Numbered from the stretch's first letter, positions 27,453 through 37,603 are shown. The stretch is 64,000 nucleotides of DNA from AP-15 sp963750195 (GCA_963750195.1 CAVVPS010000002.1:124001-188000), one strand, 5' to 3'. The notes: generated by a model not told the origin, from the sequence alone. Translations and numbers: made by a program.

Positions 27453-27893
27453 GAAACGGGACCGAGCTGAGCCTTCAATTGATCAGCATCCCGCGGCAAT
27501 GAAGGAGCTAGTGTGAAGTCGCGGTGAACCATTTGCTGCGCACCGCTTCGAGCCCGGTCTTCCACCGTCTGCCGGGCATCCTTCGTGCGCCGATAGGCTT
27601 GCGATATTTGTTGAGGTTAACGATCGGCACCGCTGCCGTTCTATTCACGCATGATTTTGCCAGAATATAGCGGATTAAGGCACTGGCGCCTCCACAAACG
27701 GGCTCGCCGATAGGCCGCTTGCAAAGGAGGGCTCGATCCGCAAGGATCGCCCCCTCGCCCCGGGGGAATATACGTGGCGGGCATCCTAGCATGTACCGGG
27801 GCATGGCACGGATGGATGGGCTATCCGGTTCGTGGGAGCTCATCGACAGCAGCGCGGCCGCCTGATCCCCGGCAACGTTGGGTTCGCAGTAAG
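27453..27893. other. Region upstream of mreB
   Basis: No gene is supported. A perfect small hairpin CGATCC-GCAA-GGATCG lies at 27734-27749, about 145 bases before mreB, preceded by AGGAGG. It may belong to the mre leader. The promoter was not identified. Confidence 0.35.
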
Positions 27894-28934
27894 ATGTTTG
27901 GAAGAATGTTGGGCCTATTGTCCGCCGATATGGCCATCGACCTGGGTACGGCGAACACCCTCGTCTATGTGAAAGGGCGAGGCATCGTCCTCAACGAGCC
28001 GTCAGTGGTCGCGATCGCCAGCGTCAAGGGCAAGAAGCAGGTGCTCGCGGTCGGCGAGGAAGCGAAGCTAATGCTCGGCCGCACCCCGGGCTACATCCAG
28101 GCGATCCGCCCTTTGCGCGATGGCGTGATCGCCGATTTCGAAGTCACGGAAGAAATGATCAAGCATTTCATCCGCAAGGTTCACAATCGCCGCAGTTTCG
28201 CCACCCCACAGATTGTCGTCTGCGTGCCGTCTGGCTCGACTGCAGTCGAGCGGCGCGCGATCCAGGAATCCGCCGAAAGTGCCGGCGCGAGGCGGGTTTT
28301 CTTGATCGAGGAACCGATGGCGGCGGCGATCGGCGCAGGCCTTCCGGTTACCGAGCCGACCGGCTCGATGGTGGTCGACGTTGGCGGCGGCACGACCGAA
28401 GTGGCAGTGCTTTCGTTGGGCGGCATCGTCTATTGCCGATCGGTTCGGGTCGGCGGCGACAAAATGGACGAGTCGATCATCGCTTACATCCGGCGCAACC
28501 ATAATCTTCTGGTCGGCGAAAGCAGCGCCGAGCGGATCAAAAAGGAAATCGGTTCCGCTTGCATGCCGGAAGACGGCGAGGGCCGGGTAATGGAGATCAA
28601 AGGCCGCGACCTGATGAACGGCGTACCAAAAGAAATCGTGATTAGCGAACGTCAGGTTTCGGAGAGTCTCGCCGAGCCGGTTGGATCAATCGTTGAGGCG
28701 GTCAAAGTAGCGCTTGAGCATACCGCGCCCGAACTCGCCGCGGATATCGTCGACAAGGGGATCGTGCTCACTGGTGGCGGCGCGCTACTTAGCAATCTGG
28801 ACTTGGTGCTGCGTCACGCCACCGGACTCCCAGTTTCGATCGCCGATGACCCGCTGAGCTGCGTGGCGCTTGGAACCGGCCGAACGCTCGAAGAGATGAA
28901 GACGTTGAGATCGGTGTTGATCAATACTTGGTAA
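27894..28934 (+). CDS. mreB: Rod-shape actin homologue MreB
   Basis: A 346-aa actin-fold protein that forms membrane-bound filaments and positions cell-wall synthesis. The phosphate-1 motif ADMAIDLGTANTLVYVKGRG lies at the N-terminus, then IEEPMAAAIGAGLPV, the phosphate-2 motif VVDVGGGTTEVAVL and the adenosine motif GIVLTGGGALLSNLD. The ATG at 27894 gives the standard length; an upstream in-frame extension (from 27774) is not conserved in type. First gene of the mre-mrd cluster. Confidence 0.96.
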   Translation: MFGRMLGLLSADMAIDLGTANTLVYVKGRGIVLNEPSVVAIASVKGKKQVLAVGEEAKLMLGRTPGYIQAIRPLRDGVIADFEVTEEMIKHFIRKVHNRRSFATPQIVVCVPSGSTAVERRAIQESAESAGARRVFLIEEPMAAAIGAGLPVTEPTGSMVVDVGGGTTEVAVLSLGGIVYCRSVRVGGDKMDESIIAYIRRNHNLLVGESSAERIKKEIGSACMPEDGEGRVMEIKGRDLMNGVPKEIVISERQVSESLAEPVGSIVEAVKVALEHTAPELAADIVDKGIVLTGGGALLSNLDLVLRHATGLPVSIADDPLSCVALGTGRTLEEMKTLRSVLINTW

Positions 28935-29065
28935 AGGTCTTTATCTGGCTGGCGACAAGCGGGGGGCACTGCCGTGCGGCTAAGAGGGGTTCGGGGCCCC
29001 GAAGGTTGTGGGCGGAGGAGGCGCGCATACGGCCGCGGCCTTGCTCGCCAGCCGGCGAGGGCGGT

Positions 29066-29962
29066 GTGATTCGCCTCTCCGCGCCGCGCCGCGCCGTCCT
29101 CCAGCGGCTCGTTTTTCCGGTTCTCGTTCTCCTTTCGGTAATGATGATCGTTGTCGGCAAATTGGACCAAGTAGTGTTCGACCCGTTACGAATTTCGCTT
29201 ACCGATGCCGCCGCCCCAACTCTTGACGCGTTGTCCCGCCCGATCGCCGCCGCCGGCAACCTGATGGACCGCGCCTATCGGCTCATCAATCTCTATCAGG
29301 AGAACGGCCGTCTCGAGGAGGAGAACCGCCGATTGCTGCATTGGCAGCAAGCCGCGTTGACGCTCGCCACCGAAAACGCCCAGCTGCGCAGCTTGCTGAA
29401 GCTGGTTCCAGAATCGGCCATCTCCTACGTAACCGCTCGGGTCATCGCCAATTCAGGCGGGGCCTATGCGCGCAACCTGATGGTCAATGCGGGCAGCGGC
29501 GCCGGCGTTGAACGCGGCCAGGCCGCAATCACCGGCGCCGGTCTCGTGGGCAGAGTTGTTGAGGTCGGGACGCGGGCGGCACGGATCCTCCTGGTCACCG
29601 ACCTCAACTCGCGCGTCCCGGTCATCGTCGAGCGGTCGCGACAGCGAGCGATCCTATCCGGTGACAATTCCGAACGGCCTCTACTGGAGTACCTCGATCC
29701 AGCTAGCGCGGTAAGGGTCGGCGATCGGATCATCACCTCGGGCGAGGGTGGCGTGTTTCCGCCGGATTTGCCAGTCGGTGTAGTTTCCGGAGTAAACGGC
29801 GAGGCGCCGCGGGTGGAGCCCTATGTCGAGTTGTCGCGGGTCGAATATCTGCGCATCGTAGATTACGGGCTAGCTAGTGGGTTGCCGAAGCCGGTCGTGG
29901 GCGTCCCGCGCTCCGTACGGCGAGTGACACCGGCGCCCACCATTGGAACGAATCATCATTGA
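29066..29962 (+). CDS. mreC: Rod-shape protein MreC
   Basis: A bitopic membrane protein (about 298 aa) that activates PBP2 in the elongasome. An N-terminal helix (LVFPVLVLLSVMMIVVGKLD) is followed by a coiled coil rich in Glu, Arg and Leu (NGRLEEENRRLLHWQQAALT) and the beta domains with VIANSGGAYARNLMVNAGSG and GLVGRVVEVGTRAARILLVT. The GTG at 29066 has GAGGGC upstream and begins VIRLSAPRRAV; the frame is open from 28928. It lies between mreB and mreD. Confidence 0.94.
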   Translation: MIRLSAPRRAVLQRLVFPVLVLLSVMMIVVGKLDQVVFDPLRISLTDAAAPTLDALSRPIAAAGNLMDRAYRLINLYQENGRLEEENRRLLHWQQAALTLATENAQLRSLLKLVPESAISYVTARVIANSGGAYARNLMVNAGSGAGVERGQAAITGAGLVGRVVEVGTRAARILLVTDLNSRVPVIVERSRQRAILSGDNSERPLLEYLDPASAVRVGDRIITSGEGGVFPPDLPVGVVSGVNGEAPRVEPYVELSRVEYLRIVDYGLASGLPKPVVGVPRSVRRVTPAPTIGTNHH

Positions 29963-29969
29963 CCGAGAG

Positions 29970-30500
29970 ATGACGTACAAAATCGCCGGCGCCCCTATCG
30001 TACCCCAGGTCGACAGTGTAGCCTCCCGCCTGATCCCGGTCGCCACGACGGCAGCAGCGGCGATCCTATCGATCCAGCCGGTACACATACCGTCTTACGC
30101 AGCTCTGGCCCCGGCCTTTATGTTAATGGCGGTCTATCACTGGACGATCTACCGGCCGGACTTGTTGCCAGCGTCGGCAGTTTTTCTAATCGGCGTCAGC
30201 CATGATCTTTTGGCGGGAGGGTCGTTGGGCGCGACCGCTCTCGTCCTCCTCCTCACCCGGGCGGGGGTGTTGCGATATCGGCGCTGGTTCCCGGACCGAG
30301 CTTTTCCCTTTGTGTGGGGCGGCTTTGCTCTGCTCACCGGCGCCGCGATGTTGGCACTTTGGCTATTGCACACATTGCTTGAAGCAAAGGCCGTTGAATT
30401 CCGCAGTAGCGTTTTTCGTGCTGTGCTGACGATCTCGCTGTTCCCCTTCGCCAGCTTTCTGTTGGGCCGAACCCAGCGCGCGCTGATGGGCGCGCGCTGA
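29970..30500 (+). CDS. mreD: Rod-shape protein MreD
   Basis: An integral membrane protein of about 176 aa with five or six hydrophobic segments, for example AALAPAFMLMAVYHWTIY, LLPASAVFLIGVSHDLLAGG and LLTGAAMLALWLLHTLLEA. The SHDLLAGGSLGATAL segment is characteristic of MreD. The ATG at 29970 has GAGAG nearby; a TTG at 29943 overlapping mreC is possible. It links MreC to the MreB-RodA complex. Confidence 0.92.
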   Translation: MTYKIAGAPIVPQVDSVASRLIPVATTAAAAILSIQPVHIPSYAALAPAFMLMAVYHWTIYRPDLLPASAVFLIGVSHDLLAGGSLGATALVLLLTRAGVLRYRRWFPDRAFPFVWGGFALLTGAAMLALWLLHTLLEAKAVEFRSSVFRAVLTISLFPFASFLLGRTQRALMGAR

Positions 30501-30536
30501 TGACGGTCTGGCAACGCGTCCCAGCGGGTGGCGGCG

Positions 30537-32450
30537 ATGCAGCGGGAAGTTCAACGCAACAGGCGGTTTAGCCGGCGCGCCGCAGTTCTTGCGGGCGGAC
30601 AGGCACTGCTCGTAGCCGCGCTCTCGACCCGTCTGTACCAGCTGCAGATCGTGGACTCGGAACGCTATAAGGTGATGGCCGATGAGAACCGGGTCAGTCT
30701 GCGGCTTCTAGCACCGCCGCGCGGGCGCATCCTGGATCGCTTCGGTGTTCCCCTCGCCGACAATCGTCAGGACTACCATCTCGTGATCGTTGCCGAGCAG
30801 GCCGGTGACATCGTTGCGACACTGGCCGCGCTCGCTGCGTTGATCGAACTGGGCGACGCGGACCGCAACCGGGTTTTGCGTGAGGTCCGGCGCAAGCACT
30901 CGTTCGTCCCGGTCGTGATCCGAGCGAATCTGAGTTGGGACGAAATGGCTCGGATCGAGGTTGCCGTGCCGGAACTGCCCGGCGTTTCGATTGAACAGGG
31001 ACTTACCCGGCATTATCCGTTCGGCGGAACAGCGGCGCATACCGTCGGTTACGTCGCTGCGCCTTCCGAGCAGGAGCTGACCGGAGATCCGTTGCTCGAG
31101 TTGCCGGATTTCCATATCGGCAAGAGCGGTATCGAAAAATCTCAAGACCTGTCACTGCGCGGCACGGCTGGGACCCGCCAGGTCGAGATAAACGCTGTTG
31201 GTCGGGTCGTGCGAGAACTCGCTCGAGTGGAGGGCGAGCCAGGATCAGATATCGTGGTCGGGCTCGACATCGCGATGCAGGATTTCGTGACCCGTCGATG
31301 CAGCGGCGAGCAAAGTGTCTCGAGCGTTCTCCTTGACGCGGTGACCGGCGAGGTGCTGGCTCTCGTATCGAGCCCGAGCTTTGATCCGATAATGTTTTGC
31401 AACGGACTCAGCCGGACGATGTGGCGGCAACTCTCGACCGATCCAGCACACCCGCTGATAGACAAGGTCATCGCCGGCGTTTATCCGCCGGGGTCGACGT
31501 TCAAGCCGGTGGTTGCGCTGGGCGCGTTAGCGGCGGGGGTGCTGACGCCCGAGACCGCGATCACTTGCCCTGGATACCTCCGGCTAGGCAATGCCGTATT
31601 TCACTGTTGGCGGCACGGCGGTCACGGCACCCTCCACCTTCGAAATGCGATCAAGGAATCTTGCGACGTCTTTTTTTACGAGACGGCCCGAAGACTGGGG
31701 ATCGACCGGCTCGCGGCAATGGCTCGCCGCTTTGGCTACGGCGCCGTCCTTGGTATCGACATTCCGGGCGAGCGGCCCGGGTTGATCCCGACCGCCGAGT
31801 GGAAGCTCGCGACCACCGGATCCAACTGGCAGCAGGGGGAAACCGTGATTGCCGGCATCGGTCAGGGATCGGTGCTCGCCACGCCTCTGCAGATCGCGAC
31901 TATGGTAGCACGCCTGGCGACCGGCCGTGCGGTTGTGCCACACCTTGTGCGCGGTGCGGGGGTGATGTCAGAGGGCGAAGATTTGCCGGCCCGGGACTTT
32001 CCTACACTCGGCATTGACCCAGAGGCGCTCGCCCTTGTCCTCGACGGGATGAACGCGGTCGTCAACGAGCCGGGCGGCACTGCTTACGGGGCGCGGATCA
32101 CCGATCCGGGCCTCGCCATGGGCGGGAAATCCGGTACCTCGCAAGTCCGGCAGATTACCCAGTACGAGCGCGACCACGGGCTACGCCGGATCGATGAGAT
32201 CCCGTGGAAGGAACGCGATCACGCACTCTTTGTCGGGTTTGCCCCAGTCGGAGCGGTGCGCTACGTCTGCGCGACCGTAGTCGAGCATGGCGGCGGCGGT
32301 TCCGCAGTGGCGGGACCGATCTGCCGAGACATTCTGCGCGCAGTGCAGCAACGGGACCCCGGACGGCGGGTACCGGCCGGGCCGTCGGTGGCCCAATCCG
32401 CCGTGTCCGCCCTGCCCTCCCCCGCGGCTCCCGGCCCCGCCGGCGGCTAA
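30537..32450 (+). CDS. mrdA: Penicillin-binding protein 2 (class B transpeptidase)
   Basis: The elongation-specific D,D-transpeptidase, 637 aa from this ATG (a GTG at 30528 adds three residues). An N-terminal membrane helix (AGGQALLVAALSTRLYQLQI) precedes the dimerisation domain with RGRILDRFGVPLADN and the YPFGGTAAHTVGYV region. Catalytic motifs are YPPGSTFKPVVAL (Ser and Lys), IKESCDVFFYETARRLG and MGGKSGTSQVRQI. The last 40 residues are Pro/Ala-rich. It sits directly between mreD and rodA and works with RodA as a polymerase-transpeptidase pair. Confidence 0.96.
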   Translation: MQREVQRNRRFSRRAAVLAGGQALLVAALSTRLYQLQIVDSERYKVMADENRVSLRLLAPPRGRILDRFGVPLADNRQDYHLVIVAEQAGDIVATLAALAALIELGDADRNRVLREVRRKHSFVPVVIRANLSWDEMARIEVAVPELPGVSIEQGLTRHYPFGGTAAHTVGYVAAPSEQELTGDPLLELPDFHIGKSGIEKSQDLSLRGTAGTRQVEINAVGRVVRELARVEGEPGSDIVVGLDIAMQDFVTRRCSGEQSVSSVLLDAVTGEVLALVSSPSFDPIMFCNGLSRTMWRQLSTDPAHPLIDKVIAGVYPPGSTFKPVVALGALAAGVLTPETAITCPGYLRLGNAVFHCWRHGGHGTLHLRNAIKESCDVFFYETARRLGIDRLAAMARRFGYGAVLGIDIPGERPGLIPTAEWKLATTGSNWQQGETVIAGIGQGSVLATPLQIATMVARLATGRAVVPHLVRGAGVMSEGEDLPARDFPTLGIDPEALALVLDGMNAVVNEPGGTAYGARITDPGLAMGGKSGTSQVRQITQYERDHGLRRIDEIPWKERDHALFVGFAPVGAVRYVCATVVEHGGGGSAVAGPICRDILRAVQQRDPGRRVPAGPSVAQSAVSALPSPAAPGPAGG

Positions 32451-32453
32451 GCG

Positions 32454-33608
32454 GTGACCAGCCTCCATACCGACCTCAATCGGTCCAACCCGAAGTTTGC
32501 GCAGAGGATGCTCGGCATCAGTTGGGGGCTGGTGCTCCTTATCACTATAGTTGCGTGCTTCGGCATCTTGATATTGTATTCGGCCGCCGACGGCAATATG
32601 CAACCTTGGGGAGAAAAGCAACTGGTGCGTTTTGTAATTGCGCTGATCCTGATGCTGGGTGCTGCGATCCTAGGCGTATATTACTGGTTTCGCCTTGCCT
32701 ATTGGACATATGGCGTATCTTTGCTACTAGTGGTAGCGGTAGATTTACGGGGTATTGTAGGCATGGGGGCACAGCGCTGGATTGATCTCGGAATTATTCA
32801 GCTGCAGCCGTCCGAACTGATGACCGTAGCCCTGCTGCTGGCGCTGGCACGCTATTTTCATCACCTGGGAAATGAAGAGGACCTAAAGATCCGCTTTTTG
32901 ATCCTTCCGTCACTAATGATTCTCCTTCCGGTGGCACTCGTTCTCAAGCAACCGGACCTGGGCACCGCGATCATGCTGCTGATGGGCGGAGCGGTGATGT
33001 TCTTTCTCGCCGGGGTCCGCCTGCGCCTTTTCCTATTGATGGGCATGGCGGCAGGAGCGGCAGTACCGACCGTTTGGCGGTTCTTGCGTGATTATCAGAA
33101 GAGCCGGATCTATACTTTTCTTGATCCTGACAACGATCCTTTGGGCGCCGGTTACCACATCCTTCAGTCCAAAATAGCTTTGGGATCGGGTGGCCTATTT
33201 GGCAAAGGCTTTCTTCTTGGTACCCAGAGCCATCTCAGTTTTCTGCCAGAGAAGCAGACTGATTTTATCTTTACCACCTTGGCCGAAGAATTTGGCTTAT
33301 TCGGGGCGCTAACCTTGCTCGGTCTCTATTGCGGAATATTCGCTTACAGCTTTGCAATCGCTCTACGTAGCCGCAATCATTTTGGAAGACTGCTGGGGGC
33401 AGGAATTACTACAAATTTTTTTCTTTACGTGTTCATCAATACCGCAATGGTGACCGGCCTGATCCCCGTTGTCGGTGTCCCGTTGCCGCTGATTTCTTAT
33501 GGCGGGACCGCGATGCTGACGGTCATGCTCGGGTTTGGCTTGCTGATGAGCGTGGGCATTGACCGCGATGTGCGCTTGAATCGGGCGGGTGAGCGTCAGC
33601 CCGACTAG
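32454..33608 (+). CDS. rodA: Peptidoglycan glycosyltransferase RodA
   Basis: A SEDS-family lipid II polymerase (384 aa, about ten membrane helices). The motifs AQRWIDLGIIQLQPSELM, ALVLKQPDLGTAIMLLMGG, FLPEKQTDFIFTTLAEEFGL and GVPLPLISYGGTAM are all present, including the catalytic Asp region of SEDS enzymes. The GTG start lies four bases after the mrdA stop, so the two are co-translated. Some codons are more AT-rich than in neighbouring genes, but the protein looks complete. Confidence 0.96.
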   Translation: MTSLHTDLNRSNPKFAQRMLGISWGLVLLITIVACFGILILYSAADGNMQPWGEKQLVRFVIALILMLGAAILGVYYWFRLAYWTYGVSLLLVVAVDLRGIVGMGAQRWIDLGIIQLQPSELMTVALLLALARYFHHLGNEEDLKIRFLILPSLMILLPVALVLKQPDLGTAIMLLMGGAVMFFLAGVRLRLFLLMGMAAGAAVPTVWRFLRDYQKSRIYTFLDPDNDPLGAGYHILQSKIALGSGGLFGKGFLLGTQSHLSFLPEKQTDFIFTTLAEEFGLFGALTLLGLYCGIFAYSFAIALRSRNHFGRLLGAGITTNFFLYVFINTAMVTGLIPVVGVPLPLISYGGTAMLTVMLGFGLLMSVGIDRDVRLNRAGERQPD

Positions 33609-33699
33609 GCCGTGTAATGCCGCTGATTTTGGTCGCGCCTTCGGCCGACGCCGCCTAGGATTGCTCCGGCTGGCGGATCGCGCCGAGGCGGAGGGGTTG

Positions 33700-34308
33700 A
33701 TGGCGGAGAAGGATCCCGCGGAGAGCGGGCGGCGATTGCATGTGACGACGCTCCTGGTCGCTTCGCGCCGCGCGCTCGACAACGCGCTCGCAGAACTCGG
33801 CTTTGCCGAAGACGATGACAGGGTGGTCGAACACGATGGCCGTCTGGCTTTTCTGACCTGCTCGCACGAGGAGGACAGCGACGATCTATTCGCACTCGTC
33901 ACCGAACTATCAGCCCGTGGTGAGAGCTGGGAATTGCAATCAAGAGTAGACGCTGAGCCCGGCCGCGCGATCTATTTGTCTTTAGCTCGCTACCGGCCCG
34001 TTGAGGCGATCGACGCTGCGGTCGAGGAAGAGCAAGAGCCCGAAAGTCCGGAGACTCCGATCTATGACGTCGAAACCGCCGAGGGCCTCCAAGCCCTCAA
34101 GCGCATCTTAAAGCGGATCGAGCCAGCGGACGCCTTTGCGACAATTCGCCCCGGGCGCGACGGGCGAGCCACCGCTCGAATTCTGCGCCGTGGCTCCCGC
34201 CGGCTACTGGCCTCTGCAATAGCGGCAGACGAGGCCACCTTGCGTGGCGCGATCCGTGAAATCCTGCCTAACGTCATGCTCGATGTGGCAATGAAGCCAC
34301 CGAGTTAG
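33700..34308 (+). CDS. Hypothetical protein after rodA
   Basis: A 202-aa soluble protein with no family I recognise. The ATG at 33700 has GGAGGGG five bases upstream, which decides the start. It begins MAEKDPAESGRRLHVTTLL, has an acidic middle (EEEQEPESPETPIYDVE) and an Arg-rich part (ATARILRRGSRRLLASAIA). No signal peptide or membrane helix. It follows rodA after about 90 bases in the same direction and could be co-transcribed with the rod-shape genes. Confidence 0.7.
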   Translation: MAEKDPAESGRRLHVTTLLVASRRALDNALAELGFAEDDDRVVEHDGRLAFLTCSHEEDSDDLFALVTELSARGESWELQSRVDAEPGRAIYLSLARYRPVEAIDAAVEEEQEPESPETPIYDVETAEGLQALKRILKRIEPADAFATIRPGRDGRATARILRRGSRRLLASAIAADEATLRGAIREILPNVMLDVAMKPPS

Positions 34309-34587
34309 GGGCGAGTTGGAGACACCAGCCCGGTCGCCAAATCGACTTTCCCAGGCACCGACGCTCTGCCGAGCTTGATAGGGCTTTTCGATATTTGAGC
34401 CGGCTGGCCTCCCCGCTGCGGCCGTCGAAAGCATTTCCCATATAAACCCGGATAAGGCTCTCGAGTTTCTTATTCGGGGACGCCCTCGCATGAACGCCAG
34501 AGAAACTGGACTGCGGCGGATCATTACCGGTGTTAACCCACGGCGCGGTGATTCGCGCTATCGTAGCGCAAATCTGTGGAGAGCATC

Positions 34588-36168
34588 ATGGGCGATGCGA
34601 CCATCATCAGCGCGGATCTGAGGCAGCGCGCCAGCACGGCCGCCGGTTTGGCGATTGCTCTCGGCGTCGCGCTGAGCGCAGTCGGTTGCACTTCGATCGG
34701 TGGGGATTCCTCGGCGCTCCCATGGAACGCAGGCAGGGTGACGATGACCAGTTTCGCTCCCCTTGTAAGCGAGATAATACCTGCAGTTGTCAACGTCTCG
34801 GCACTTCAGAGACCCAGCAAGGCCGCGGCTGATGAATCGCCGCCGATAGGCGTCAGCCCGGTCAACAGCCGGGATACGGCCTCGCAACTGCCGTCCGCAG
34901 CGCTCGATGAGTTACTGCGTCGTTTCTTCGACGATCAACAACATAAAGGCGCGCCGAAGACTCCCGGTCTGGCTTTAGGTTCGGGCTTTATCATCGATCC
35001 GAACGGCTATGTCGTCACCGACTACCATGTCTTGGAGAACGCAGACAGCATCACCGTAACCTTGCACGACGCCACCCAGCATCAGGCGCGTATCGTCGGA
35101 CGCGACGCACTGACAGATTTGGCGCTGCTTAAGGTCGACACCTCGCGACCGTTGCCTTATGTGCGCTGGGGCGACAGCGACGCCGCGCGCGTCGGTGACT
35201 GGGTGCTGGCAATCGGCAATCCCTTTGGCCTCGACGACACGGTCAGCAGCGGGATTATCTCCGCTCGCGGTCGCGACATTCACTCCGGCCCTTACGACGA
35301 TTTTCTGCAGATCGATGCATCGATCAATCGAGGAAATTCCGGCGGGCCGACCTTTGACCTCCGTGGCAGAGTCATTGGCATCAACAGCGCGATCTACTCG
35401 CCAAACGGCGGTTCAGTCGGCATCGGCTTCGCCATACCGGCGAATCTTGCCAGGCCGGTAGTCGAGCAATTGAAGGAGCATGGCAAAGTAGAGCGCGGAT
35501 GGCTTGGTATACAGATTCAGGAAGTGACGCCGGCAATCGCCCGAGGCTTCGGGTTAGCCAGGCCGGCAGGCGCGCTTGTCGCCGGGCTTGGCGCCAACGG
35601 TCCGGCAGCCCGCGCCGGTTTCGCACAAGGTGATGTCATCCTGGCGGTCAACGGTCACGAGATCAGCAGAATGCGGGATCTGCCGCTTGTCGTCGCCGAA
35701 ATGCCGGTAGGCCAATCAGCCGACGTTTCCGTCTGGCGGCGCGATCGCGAAATTACCTTGCGGCCGGTCATTGGCGAGATGCCGGAAGGCCCGGAAACTG
35801 CGAGCCTCGGGCAAGGCGAAAACGAAGCTAGGCAAATAAGCCCCCTGGACGTGGTTGCCGGTCTTAAGCTCGCCCCGCTGAGCACAACGCAGCGCGAACG
35901 ACTGCACGTTCCAGGCGATATCAGCGGCGTTGTCGTGACCGCGATCGGGGCCGACAGTCCGTTAGCAGGGCTCGATCTCGTGCCCGGCGATGTGATCCAG
36001 ACAATCGACCAGCAGCCGGTCGCCTCTCCGAAAGACGCTATCGCCAAGATTGAAGCCGCCGCGGCCAGCCCCGATAAAACCGTGCTGATGCTGATAAACC
36101 GGCACGGGACCAGCCGCTACTTGGCACTGCCGTTAAACAGCCGCGGAACCAGCGACGGGGACGGTTGA
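34588..36168 (+). CDS. HtrA/DegP-type serine protease with two PDZ domains, probable lipoprotein
   Basis: A 526-aa envelope protease and chaperone. The N-terminus carries GLAIALGVALSAVGC, a plausible lipobox, so it may be lipid-anchored. The trypsin-like triad is His in GYVVTDYHVLENAD, Asp in RDALTDLALLKVD and Ser in INRGNSGGPTFDLRG. Two PDZ regions follow: GWLGIQIQEVTPAIARGFGL near residue 305, and GVVVTAIGADSPLAGLDL near residue 450. The ATG at 34588 has GGAGAG upstream. It stands alone, 279 bases after the previous gene. No regulator of the CpxR or sigma-E type is adjacent. Confidence 0.92.
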   Translation: MGDATIISADLRQRASTAAGLAIALGVALSAVGCTSIGGDSSALPWNAGRVTMTSFAPLVSEIIPAVVNVSALQRPSKAAADESPPIGVSPVNSRDTASQLPSAALDELLRRFFDDQQHKGAPKTPGLALGSGFIIDPNGYVVTDYHVLENADSITVTLHDATQHQARIVGRDALTDLALLKVDTSRPLPYVRWGDSDAARVGDWVLAIGNPFGLDDTVSSGIISARGRDIHSGPYDDFLQIDASINRGNSGGPTFDLRGRVIGINSAIYSPNGGSVGIGFAIPANLARPVVEQLKEHGKVERGWLGIQIQEVTPAIARGFGLARPAGALVAGLGANGPAARAGFAQGDVILAVNGHEISRMRDLPLVVAEMPVGQSADVSVWRRDREITLRPVIGEMPEGPETASLGQGENEARQISPLDVVAGLKLAPLSTTQRERLHVPGDISGVVVTAIGADSPLAGLDLVPGDVIQTIDQQPVASPKDAIAKIEAAAASPDKTVLMLINRHGTSRYLALPLNSRGTSDGDG

Positions 36169-36235
36169 TTCCGGCTAGCCCTGGCCCAAGCTGCTCCCTC
36201 CCGCACAGGGCGGTCCGACCGCGCTTCTGGACGCT

Positions 36236-37603
36236 TTACTCGGCGGCGGCGAGCCTTGGGCGCTTGCCCTGCAATTCGGCGACGCGCGCCCTGGTGTAGA
36301 TATCGGTCCAGTTGGATAGTGCAAAATCGGTGACTTGGCGCGGATCGTAGTCGCGAGCGGCGATGCGGATCTCCTTGCCGGCGATATAGACCGCGCGGAC
36401 CGCGCCGGGATCCTGCAACACGCTGATATCGGCGAGCGGCGACGCGCTGAGTGCGACGAAATCGGCGGCCCGGCCGGGCTCGAGCGTGCCGATGCGGTCG
36501 CCGGCGGTCATGAACCGCGCGTTGACCTCGGTCGCGGCGCGCAGCGCCGCGGCCGGCGAGAACCCGAGATCCTCGACGAACAGCTCGAGTTCACGCGCAT
36601 TCCACTCGCCATAGGGGGTAATCGCAAAGCCGGTGTCGGTTCCAGTCATGATCGGCACGCCGGCGGCGCGCGCCTTTTTCCAATTCGCGCAGCCGATCTC
36701 GTACTCGCGCTGGGCATGGCCGGGACGCCCCTTCTGATATGCCGGGTCGTGCGGTTGGGTAAAGTCGATCGTATTGCGCGGATGGGTCATGGTCGGGCCG
36801 ATCGCACTACTGGTCTCCAGCATCGCCGCGATGCATTCGCCGTCGAGGTGGTTGGCGTGAAAAATCAGATCGATACCGCTACGTGCCGCGTAAAGCGTGG
36901 CTTCGCGACCGCGGGCATGCGCCACCGCCTTTTTGCCGAGACGATGGATTTCGCGGACCATCACCTCGGTCTCTTCCTGGTTGAAAGCTGCGACGAGTTC
37001 TCCATTCTCGCGGCGCTGGATCCCATCGAGCGCTATCTTGATGCAGTCGACGCCATCTTTGACTTGGCGACGAATCTCTTCGACCGCCTCGGCGCTGGTG
37101 GCGACCAGCTTCCCGATCGAGGTTTCGGGCGCGCCAATCCAGCTCGGGTACCAGTCCGTAAGACCTTGATGCGTCGTTAGATACCGCCCTGCCGCCATGA
37201 CCCGCGGGCCATCGAACAGGCCGGCGCGGATCGCATTGCGAATCGACAAGCTGATCTGCCCAGCATCGCCCGGCGAGCATATCGCGGTAAATCCAGCAGC
37301 GGCGACCTTCTGGGCAAAAAACAAGCCACGCAGCGCGCGGAATTCGAGGGGGCTATAGAGGTCGATGTCTTCCTCGCTCTTGGCGTTGCCGTAGGCGAGA
37401 TGGGTGTGCACGTCGATCAGACCGGGCATCACGAACAACCCGGAGTAGTCGAGCACCCGGTCGCCGCGCATACGCCGCGGCGCTCCCTCTTCGGCCCCGA
37501 CATAGTCGAGAATACCTTCCTCGTCGAAGATGATGGTCTGGCCGATCCGGGCATCGTCCTCGCCCGCGGTAAAAAGCTGGCCGCAGCGCACAAAGGTCTT
37601 CAT
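36236..37603 (-). CDS. Amidohydrolase-family metal-dependent hydrolase
   Basis: A 455-aa TIM-barrel hydrolase of the imidazolonepropionase/prolidase-like amidohydrolase group. Metal ligands: MPGLIDVHTHLAYGN (HxH near residue 65), a Lys in DCIKIALDGIQ, His in VAHARGRE and FHANHLDGE, and the Asp in IMTGTDTGFAIT. The C-terminal beta domain has IGTLEPGRAADFVALSASPL. It likely acts on a cyclic amide or similar substrate. It is transcribed in the same direction as petA, 187 bases downstream of it, but no functional link is apparent. Confidence 0.88.
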   Translation of the reverse strand: MKTFVRCGQLFTAGEDDARIGQTIIFDEEGILDYVGAEEGAPRRMRGDRVLDYSGLFVMPGLIDVHTHLAYGNAKSEEDIDLYSPLEFRALRGLFFAQKVAAAGFTAICSPGDAGQISLSIRNAIRAGLFDGPRVMAAGRYLTTHQGLTDWYPSWIGAPETSIGKLVATSAEAVEEIRRQVKDGVDCIKIALDGIQRRENGELVAAFNQEETEVMVREIHRLGKKAVAHARGREATLYAARSGIDLIFHANHLDGECIAAMLETSSAIGPTMTHPRNTIDFTQPHDPAYQKGRPGHAQREYEIGCANWKKARAAGVPIMTGTDTGFAITPYGEWNARELELFVEDLGFSPAAALRAATEVNARFMTAGDRIGTLEPGRAADFVALSASPLADISVLQDPGAVRAVYIAGKEIRIAARDYDPRQVTDFALSNWTDIYTRARVAELQGKRPRLAAAE

